From the NCBI GenBank assembly GCA_029260075.1, contig JAJDDY010000090.1, positions 1 to 64,000 on the forward strand: 64,000 nt of DNA, in the 5' to 3' direction. Positions within the stretch are counted from its first letter, which is position 1. Every line of letters begins with the position of its first letter. A program made the translations under genes and the position numbers. This document shows positions 44,119 to 50,848 of the stretch, piece after piece. Under the pieces are notes generated by a model that saw only the letters and a program-made list of their open reading frames with translations, was not told where the DNA came from and did not search any database. Source of the stretch: Phycisphaerae bacterium (GTDB taxonomy: Bacteria > Planctomycetota > Phycisphaerae > UBA1845).

Positions 44119-44280
44119 CCTTAGCAGACTGTTGAACAAGTCCGAGACACTGGCATGTCGTCGCCACTCCGCCGATGGCTACGGGCTGCGCCCTATGATA
44201 AGGAGGAAATCGCTATTGGATCACCGGCTGGAAGCCGGTGCCACACTTTCTTCAGAGGGTAGGGCGGGTTCCACCCGCCG
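44119..44280. repeat. CAGACTGTTGAACAA element end plus CACCGGC palindrome
   Basis: TTAG-CAGACTGTTGAACAAG at 44121-44140 is a well preserved element end. The matching palindrome ATCACCGGCTGGAAGCCGGT-GCCACAC lies at 44219-44247, and no opposite end follows. A GGCGGGT-TCC-ACCCGCC hairpin is at 44262-44278. Further on, GTTTCAATACTG / CAGTATTGGAAAC (44328-44374) forms another hairpin before the operon promoter. Confidence 0.65.
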
Positions 44281-44453
44281 TTCTGCTGTTCGTGCATCAG
44301 GGTCTACGAAGACTCCGGGCGTCCGTCGTTTCAATACTGTTGGTCGGCGTCGGTTTCGTTTCAGTATTGGAAACGGAGGCGCACTGCGAATCATGGTCGC
44401 TTGTAATTAGTTGTGATTCCGCATCATTCCGGGCCTTGAACCGATTCTTCTTA

Positions 44454-44483
44454 TTGATATTCGATGGGTGAACCGAGTATAGT
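44454..44483 (+). promoter_or_regulatory. Sigma-70 promoter of the amidohydrolase operon
   Basis: TTGATA at 44454-44459, 18-bp spacer, TATAGT at 44478-44483. It is the only good plus-strand promoter seen between the divergent zinc-ribbon gene and the first amidohydrolase gene. The leader to the ATG at 44734 would be about 245 nt. Confidence 0.65.
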
Positions 44484-44733
44484 ATTCGCTGGAGGTGGAG
44501 ATTGCTGTCGTGAGCGGCTTCCTGCCGCGCTTACTGCGACCTCCCCTGAAGCAGGATTCGAATCCGCTGCGCTACGGCGTTCGCCCCGCGTGCGGTTCTC
44601 GCTTTCATGGTGGTGCGGTTTGTCTATGCGTTACGTTTCGTCACTGAGTGGTGGGCCGTGTTCCAAGAGCGGCGTGGGAACCGGTCGTAGCGCTTGGTGT
44701 AGTCCGGGCTTTGTACGCAGTGAGCAAGCCTCC

Positions 44734-46302
44734 ATGGATCACCGGCTGGAAAGCGGTGCCACACTTCTTCACCAGACCCTAAAGCGATTTGTGCGTGGCG
44801 TGTTGATCGCTGCTTTTGCTCTAGCTTTTTCGTCGCACGCCGCAGAGGCGCAGTTGTTACAGCGTTCGCTGGTGCTGACTGACGCCCGCATCGTCACCAT
44901 GGCCGGTCCGACGCTGGAGAAGGGATCAATCCTCGTCAAGGGCGGCCGAATCAGCGAGATCGGCGCCAAGGTCGATGCACCGTTCTTGGCCCGCCATCTG
45001 AAGCTTGCGGGAAAAACCGTAACGCCCGGATTCATTGATGCATGGAGCTCGCTTGGTCATACCGGCTCGGTCGGTCAATCGGGTCCGACCGGTGACGTTT
45101 GGGATTCCTTCAATCGCTACGCACGCGACGACTTTCGCCAGGCCTTGCAGCAAGGCGTCACGACGATCTACCTCGCGCCCGGCGGACCGCCCGGTGTGGG
45201 TGGTCGCGGCGTGGTCGTGCAACTTCGTCCACAAAGCGGCGGCGCCGCCGGGGCGGTGTTGGTGGAAGATGCAGCGCTGAGTATCAACATCGGGTCAGGG
45301 CAGTCGCCGATCAAACGCCTCAAGACGTTCAAGAAGGTCCGGGCGGATTTCCGCAAGGCGCTCGACTATCGTCAGTCGCTTGAAGACTACGAAGAGGATC
45401 TCAAGGAATACATTGAGAAGCTGGAAGAGCGCAGCAAGAAGAAGGATGAAGCCGGCTCCGACGGTGATGATCAGAAGAACGGCGACAAGAAGAACGGAGA
45501 GAAACCCGCAAAGGACAAGCCGTCACCCAAGCCTGACGAAGACAAACCCGACGAAGGTGACGGAGATGCGTTGAACAGTGGATCGCTTTGGGCCTCGTTT
45601 CAGCCTGTAAAAAGCGGCAAAAACGGTGATGGTGGGGGCAAGGATAAGGACGACGGCAACGGCAAAGATTCCGGCGACGACAAGAAATCGGACGACAAGG
45701 ACGACGAGGATGAGATCAAGAAGCCGGAGAAGCCATCGCCCGACCGCACGAGCGAGGTGCTTCTTCGCGCCATCGATCGCGAACTAACGGTCCGCATTGA
45801 AGCCCATCGAACCAGCGACATGCTCAACGCCCTCGACCTGGCTGAAGAGTTCAACCTCGACATCATCTTGGAAGGCGCCACCGAAGCGTATCTTATGGCT
45901 GATCGCCTTGCCGAAGCTGAGGTGCCCGTGATTCTTGGTCGCGTTACGCGATCGGGTGTGTTCGTCAACGATGAATACCGTCGACACTCGGCGTCCAACC
46001 CTGCAGCGCTGACCAAGGCAGGCGTTCGATGGACGGTGGCCAGTGGTGCTGCCGATTCCCAGGCTGCGCGATTTGTTGGTCTTAATGCGCAGGTCGCCGC
46101 CGGCCGTGCGGGGGTTGATTGGATGAAGACGGTGACGATCGACGCCGCCCGCATTTTGGGTATTTCTCGTCGTGCCGGACGCTTGGCACGCGGTATGGCG
46201 GCCGACTTCGTGGTGTGGAGCGGCGACCCCAGCGACCCGGGTTCGATCGTGGAACAGGTCTACATCGGTGGCAAGCTTGCGTATCAGGCGAAGGGGCAAT
46301 GA
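44734..46302 (+). CDS. Exported amidohydrolase-fold protein A, metal site lost
   Basis: About 522 residues; first gene of the eight-gene operon. Signal peptide VRGVLIAAFALAFSSHAAEA, then the beta-sandwich/TIM-barrel layout of imidazolonepropionase-like amidohydrolases (ARIVTMAGPTLEKGSILVKG, TVTPGFIDAWSSLGHTG, AHRTSDMLNALDLAEEF, GRLARGMAADFVVWSGDP). The canonical HxH (DxHxH) reads DAWSS, and the usual aspartate on strand 8 is not in its SDS context, so metal catalysis is unlikely. A Lys/Asp/Glu-rich linker of about 110 residues is inserted mid-barrel. The ATG chosen lies in a CACCGGCTGGAAAGCGGTG repeat copy; an upstream in-frame ATG (44626) is possible. Confidence 0.8.
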   Translation: MDHRLESGATLLHQTLKRFVRGVLIAAFALAFSSHAAEAQLLQRSLVLTDARIVTMAGPTLEKGSILVKGGRISEIGAKVDAPFLARHLKLAGKTVTPGFIDAWSSLGHTGSVGQSGPTGDVWDSFNRYARDDFRQALQQGVTTIYLAPGGPPGVGGRGVVVQLRPQSGGAAGAVLVEDAALSINIGSGQSPIKRLKTFKKVRADFRKALDYRQSLEDYEEDLKEYIEKLEERSKKKDEAGSDGDDQKNGDKKNGEKPAKDKPSPKPDEDKPDEGDGDALNSGSLWASFQPVKSGKNGDGGGKDKDDGNGKDSGDDKKSDDKDDEDEIKKPEKPSPDRTSEVLLRAIDRELTVRIEAHRTSDMLNALDLAEEFNLDIILEGATEAYLMADRLAEAEVPVILGRVTRSGVFVNDEYRRHSASNPAALTKAGVRWTVASGAADSQAARFVGLNAQVAAGRAGVDWMKTVTIDAARILGISRRAGRLARGMAADFVVWSGDPSDPGSIVEQVYIGGKLAYQAKGQ

Positions 46303-47618
46303 TGCGTGGACACATCGAAAAACTGAAACGTCCAAAAATCGAAACGTCGACATATCGAAACGATTGCGCATACGGGCTTCGACTTTTCGACTTTTCGATT
46401 TTTCGACGTTTGGTTGTCGTCGCCTTGCTCATCGGTGTGGGCATTGGCGAAGTTGCTGCGGCGGACACTACGGTGTTGGTGGCCGACCGATATGTGGCGC
46501 CGGATGGCACCATTAAGTCTGACATATTGATCGTCGTCGCCAACGGGCGCATCAGTCGCATCGTGCCCGAAGAACCTGAAGGCGTTGATGCGAAACCGGG
46601 TGTAGTCGATCACTATCCCGGCGCCGTAGTGTGTCCCGGATTGATCGATGTTCGTTCGGCTGTTGGGGCGTACGGCTCGAATCAAGAGGAAGCTTTCGCG
46701 ATCGATCCGGGTGCGTCGGCTATCGAGTTGGTGGATCGAAATCATCCGGTCTTCCGAGCCGCAGCCGTCGCAGGTATCACGTCCGTCTTGCTCATGCCCG
46801 GCGACGGCAATTTGATCTCCGGTGCGGCGGCGGTGGTGAAGACTGTTGTTGTTGATGGAAAAGGTGCGAGAAGGGATTCACGCACCAGCAGTTCACGCAC
46901 GAGCAGGTCGCGCAGCAGCGGTCGCCGTGGTGTTCCCGGCGTCGTTCGTGATGACGGGCCACTGGTTTTTTCCCTGGGGCAAAGCCCACTCAGGTTCGAC
47001 CGGGCGCCGACGTCTCGCGGCGGTGCGGTGGCCATGTTGCGCGAGTCGCTGCGCAAGGCCAAGGACGGTGTGGGTCATCAGCGTCTCGTCGACTTCGTCG
47101 GCGGTCGGTTGGACGGCTTGGTTGTCTGTGATGAGGCCATGGATGTGGATGCTGCGGTGAACTTGTTCGGCGGCATGAATTTGTCTCTGACGCTTGTCTT
47201 TACGGGAGCGGCCTCTGACGTTTCCGCCGGCTTGTCTGACGTGTTTCGCGCCACCGCGACGGGTCCGTATGACTACACGATGTCCCCCAACGCGCTGTCT
47301 CATGCGGCCGCCTTGGCGAAAAGTGGCAACCTTGTGGCACTGGTCGCGCGGGCGCCCGGTGGCGCGCCTGACGGGCTACGAGTCACAGCGGCGCTCGCTG
47401 CACGCTATGGACTGGACGCTTCGCTGGCGCGCTCGGCGATGACATTTTCGGCTGCAAGAGCGGTCGGCGTGGCGGATCGCATCGGTTCGATTGAGCAGGG
47501 CAAGGACGCTGATTTTGTGATTTTTTCCGATGACCCGCTTCGATTGGACGCGCGGGTGCTCGCGGTCTATGTCGATGGCGTGCGCGTCTACAGTCGCGAA
47601 CTGGAGGAAACACCATGA
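46299..47618 (+). CDS. Exported amidohydrolase-fold protein B, metal site lost
   Basis: About 439 residues. The ATG overlaps the previous stop (ATGA). The first 36 residues are encoded by a palindromic repeat, followed by the signal segment RRLVVVALLIGVGIGEVAAA. Amidohydrolase layout: RYVAPDGTIKSDILIVVANG, VVCPGLIDVRSAVGAYG (DVRSA in place of DxHxH), AGITSVLLMPGDGNLISGAA, and the end GSIEQGKDADFVIFSDDPLR. Most metal ligands are lost. At about residues 188-210 the sequence GARRDSRTSSSRTSRSRSSG is encoded by a hairpin repeat that is otherwise intergenic in this window. Confidence 0.8.
   Translation: MMRGHIEKLKRPKIETSTYRNDCAYGLRLFDFSIFRRLVVVALLIGVGIGEVAAADTTVLVADRYVAPDGTIKSDILIVVANGRISRIVPEEPEGVDAKPGVVDHYPGAVVCPGLIDVRSAVGAYGSNQEEAFAIDPGASAIELVDRNHPVFRAAAVAGITSVLLMPGDGNLISGAAAVVKTVVVDGKGARRDSRTSSSRTSRSRSSGRRGVPGVVRDDGPLVFSLGQSPLRFDRAPTSRGGAVAMLRESLRKAKDGVGHQRLVDFVGGRLDGLVVCDEAMDVDAAVNLFGGMNLSLTLVFTGAASDVSAGLSDVFRATATGPYDYTMSPNALSHAAALAKSGNLVALVARAPGGAPDGLRVTAALAARYGLDASLARSAMTFSAARAVGVADRIGSIEQGKDADFVIFSDDPLRLDARVLAVYVDGVRVYSRELEETP
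46326..46411. repeat. Palindrome translated at the start of protein B
   Basis: Arms 46326-46350 and 46387-46411 (AAACGTC(C/G)AAAAATCGAAA and its complement TTTCGATTTTTCGACGTTT) pair over 25 bp with two mismatches. It lies just after the ATGA start and before the signal segment. Confidence 0.85.
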
Positions 47619-49093
47619 TCGCCTTGCGCAACGGTGGATCGGCCCGGCGAAGCATCTGTATGGCTGCGATCGGGCTCAGTATTGTTTCGACTGCGGCGTG
47701 GGCGGAGTCGTCCCGCGTGACGGTCATTCGCGCAGACCGATTGTACTTGGGGAATGGGAAGATCGTATCACCGGGTGTGCTGGTTATTCGTGACGGTCGC
47801 ATCGCGGAAATCGGCGTTGACACGAAAACTCCCGATGGCGCCACCATCATCGAAATCGCTGACACGACGGTGACGCCGGGTTTGATTGATGCCAACGCAG
47901 CCGTCGAAGCGTCAGACTTGCTCGCTCCGGATCGCCGGATGCACCCGCGGACCTGGCACGACTTCTTTACTCCGGGTCACCATCACACCGCCACGCCGGA
48001 CTGTTGCGGTTCGACGTGTCCTCGTTCGATGCAGCATGTTAGCGGCACACGATGTATGGCCTGCGGATTCCCCGAGGCGAACACTGAGAATGCGTTTGCC
48101 GTGGGCACGAAACCCCGTGTTTCGCTGGCTGAACAGTCGTCCGAGGTAATTCCGGATACCCTCGTGTTGGATACCACCAACCTCCGCTCGCCCGATTTCG
48201 ATCGGTTGCTTCGCGGCGGTGTGACGACGGTGTTCGTGTCGTCGGATTCGGCTGCGGTCATCGGTGCTCGCGGCGCCATTGTGCGTACCGGTGGACCGGT
48301 GGATCGACGCGTGGTTCGTGCGGCGGATGCAGTGAAGGCGACGATGGGGACCGATCCGTCGTGGCGTGGTGGAGGCAATCGGCCGCCGGTTCGCCGTTTC
48401 GTTTCGTTCCGCAATCGCCGACCTACGACGAGGATGGGTGTGACGTGGGTCTTTCGTAAAGCCTTTCACGACACATTGCGTCATCGCGACGGGGTGGAGA
48501 CGTACGGTGCGGACCCTGTGAGTGATTCGGCGATCGCCGTGCTCGACAAGCTCCTTCGTGGACGCATCCCTCTGCGTATTCAAGCTCGCACCCAACATGA
48601 CATTACCACGGCACTGCGTTTGACGGCCGAGTTCGGTCTGTCGTTCACCTTAGAAGAGGCGACCGAAGCCTATCGCTGCATCGACCTGCTCGAAGCCGCC
48701 GAGGTGCCCGTCGTGTTCGGTCCGATCTACGTTCGGGCACGGGGCGATCGGCGGTTCAGTTCAGAGGTAGAACAGTCACGCTTGCACACCTTCAAGACGC
48801 TCTTGGAGAGCGATTTGATGACAGCGCTCACGGCCAACGAACTCCGCGAGGAAGATGGGCTCGCTCGCCAAGCGATGTATGCGATGCGTTTCGGTTTGAC
48901 GCGGGCACAGGTGTTGCCGGCGGTGACGAGCGTGCCCGCGAAGATCATCGGTGTGGCCGACTCGATCGGTACGCTGGAGTGGGGCAAGCGTGCCGACGTA
49001 GTGATCTGGCAGGGCGAGCCGTTTGACACGACGTCGCGAGCGCTCGTGGTTTTGATCGAAGGCGAAATTGTGCTCGATAGAAGGGCCGGATGA
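47615..49093 (+). CDS. Exported amidohydrolase-fold protein C with Cys/His-rich insert
   Basis: A 492-residue protein; ATG overlaps the previous stop by four bases. Signal peptide ICMAAIGLSIVSTAAWAE. Layout as its neighbours: RADRLYLGNGKIVSPGVLVI, VTPGLIDANAAVEAS (DANAA instead of DxHxH), LLRGGVTTVFVSSDSAAVIG, TQHDITTALRLTAEFGLSFT, GTLEWGKRADVVIWQGEP. The metal site is lost. Directly after the barrel's first strand is an unusual insert, FFTPGHHHTATPDCCGSTCP and HVSGTRCMACGF (three His, five Cys within about 35 residues), a likely separate metal-binding loop. The gap to the next gene is 12 bp. Confidence 0.8.
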   Translation: MIALRNGGSARRSICMAAIGLSIVSTAAWAESSRVTVIRADRLYLGNGKIVSPGVLVIRDGRIAEIGVDTKTPDGATIIEIADTTVTPGLIDANAAVEASDLLAPDRRMHPRTWHDFFTPGHHHTATPDCCGSTCPRSMQHVSGTRCMACGFPEANTENAFAVGTKPRVSLAEQSSEVIPDTLVLDTTNLRSPDFDRLLRGGVTTVFVSSDSAAVIGARGAIVRTGGPVDRRVVRAADAVKATMGTDPSWRGGGNRPPVRRFVSFRNRRPTTRMGVTWVFRKAFHDTLRHRDGVETYGADPVSDSAIAVLDKLLRGRIPLRIQARTQHDITTALRLTAEFGLSFTLEEATEAYRCIDLLEAAEVPVVFGPIYVRARGDRRFSSEVEQSRLHTFKTLLESDLMTALTANELREEDGLARQAMYAMRFGLTRAQVLPAVTSVPAKIIGVADSIGTLEWGKRADVVIWQGEPFDTTSRALVVLIEGEIVLDRRAG

Positions 49094-49105
49094 CGGCGTT
49101 GCACG

Positions 49106-50848
49106 GTGGACCGCACCGAACGTGACGGAGTATGTGCCGTGTTCGGTCGCACACGTTTTGGTGGGAATGGAAACGATATTTCAGGATTATGGTCGAGCGA
49201 ACGGTCCGTTGAGCGACTGATTCCGAAGCGGCTGATCCCGACGGAGAATAGTGTGGATTGTTCAACCTCAATCACGCCGCGACGGACAGGTCGAAGATGG
49301 CTTGTACGTTCGACGGCGGCTGGTGCGATCGGTTGTCATCGGTACGGTGTTGCGAAAAGGCGTGCCGTGCTCGCGACGGTTCTGCTGACGTGCGGTGTCA
49401 CTGTGTCGTCAGCGGTCGGCGCACCACCTGCGAAGGTCGCGCTAACCGGCGGTCGCATTATTCCTGTTGTCGGTGACGAGATCGCCACGGGTACGGTGCT
49501 CATCGAGTACGGCAAGATCACAGCGGTCGGCACGAACGTGGAGATTCCCTACGACGCGATGGAAGTCGACGTGAGTGGCAAGGTCGTGTTTCCTGGAATG
49601 ATCGATCCGCACTCGGCGCGGGCGTTGGACGTACCCAACGAGAACCTCCCGGTCACGCCTTTTCTCGACGTGTACGATGCGATCGACCCATCCCGCCTAT
49701 ATCTTGAAGACGCACTGCGTGACGGAATCACCGCGATTCATGTCATCGTGGCGAACAATTGTGTGATCGGCGGGCTCAGTCGCGTCGTGCATCCGATCGG
49801 CTTGACGCCTGATGAGATGACCATCGCGGCGCCCACGGCGCTAAAAATCAGCGTGACGCCGAAGCGCGGTTTCGACCGCATGACTCAGATCGCCAAGCTA
49901 CGCGAAACGTTCCTCGAACTCGACGACTATCTCGACAAGCTGGCCGAAGAAAAGTACGAAGAATCGCTCGAGGAGAAGGACGAAAAGATCGACGTTGGCC
50001 CCGAGGAGGCCATCAAACGCGGCCACGAGCTGATCGAGCCGACCGACTACGACGACCAACACCGCAACCTCGTCAAGCTCACACGCGGCGACATGAGTTC
50101 GTTCATCTATTGCCGAAGCGCCGGTGACGTGGGTCATGCGGTGAGGATCGCCAAGGACAACGGGTTCTTCGATCGCAGCGTTTTTGTGCTCGGGCATGCG
50201 TCGTACAAGGCTGTCGGCGAGGTCAAAGCCTCCGGGCGTCCGGTTGTGCTCGATGCTCAGTTGGTCCATCGCGAACGCGACCCGCTTACCGGAAAGCTTT
50301 CCGAGACGTTCGTGCCGAAGGTGTTCGCTGATGCCGGTGTCATGTTCGCGCTTCAGCCAAACCCCAACGCGTCACTCGCGGAGCGCTATTTGAATTACCA
50401 AGCCTCCCGGTGCGTACGAAACGGCGTATCGCGACAGACAGCGCTCGAATCAATTACGATCAATCCGGCGAAGATGCTCGACCTCGGCGACCGACTCGGT
50501 TCCATAGAAGTCGGTAAGGTGGCCAACGTGCTGGTGCTCACTGGCGACCCGCTCGACTTCAACACGTGGGTCGATGAGGTCTACATCAACGGTATTCGAG
50601 CGTATCGCCGCGACGATGACGTTCGTCTGAAACAGTTGTTGGGCGACGAACCACCTGAGGTCGCTGAGGAAGGCGACGAGGCTAAGGGTTCGGAGCAGGA
50701 GGACGTCGAAAGACCCGGCAAGAACGACAAAGCAGAGTCACCAGGCAAGAGTCACTCACCGGGCGACGCTGCGGATGACAAGTCGGACGAAAAACCCGCA
50801 GAAAACGCCCCCGGTGGCGATGAAGAAGGCGGAAGCGTCGCGCCATGA
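49106..50848 (+). CDS. Exported amidohydrolase-fold protein D, partial metal site
   Basis: Up to 580 residues from a GTG; the true start is probably nearer to the signal segment RRAVLATVLLTCGVTVSSAVG but no ATG is in frame. Layout: RIIPVVGDEIATGTVLIEYG, KVVFPGMIDPHSARAL (DPHSA keeps one of the two His), ALRDGITAIHVIVANNC, AGVMFALQPNPNASLAERYL (Asn in place of the strand-8 Asp), GSIEVGKVANVLVLTGDPLD. A charged coiled stretch (LDKLAEEKYEESLEEKDEK) is inserted. A long Glu/Asp/Lys/Pro tail follows the last strand. Its stop overlaps the next ATG. Confidence 0.75.
   Translation: MDRTERDGVCAVFGRTRFGGNGNDISGLWSSERSVERLIPKRLIPTENSVDCSTSITPRRTGRRWLVRSTAAGAIGCHRYGVAKRRAVLATVLLTCGVTVSSAVGAPPAKVALTGGRIIPVVGDEIATGTVLIEYGKITAVGTNVEIPYDAMEVDVSGKVVFPGMIDPHSARALDVPNENLPVTPFLDVYDAIDPSRLYLEDALRDGITAIHVIVANNCVIGGLSRVVHPIGLTPDEMTIAAPTALKISVTPKRGFDRMTQIAKLRETFLELDDYLDKLAEEKYEESLEEKDEKIDVGPEEAIKRGHELIEPTDYDDQHRNLVKLTRGDMSSFIYCRSAGDVGHAVRIAKDNGFFDRSVFVLGHASYKAVGEVKASGRPVVLDAQLVHRERDPLTGKLSETFVPKVFADAGVMFALQPNPNASLAERYLNYQASRCVRNGVSRQTALESITINPAKMLDLGDRLGSIEVGKVANVLVLTGDPLDFNTWVDEVYINGIRAYRRDDDVRLKQLLGDEPPEVAEEGDEAKGSEQEDVERPGKNDKAESPGKSHSPGDAADDKSDEKPAENAPGGDEEGGSVAP

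Noticed and set aside
44540-44560. tRNA-like GATTCGAATCC motif
   Set aside because: No acceptor, D or anticodon stem can be formed around it; a chance T-loop match.
47000-47618. Frameshifted pseudogene explanation for protein B
   Set aside because: The reading frame is continuous from the ATGA start to the stop and keeps the C-terminal amidohydrolase motif; the odd Arg/Ser stretch is explained by an in-frame repeat.
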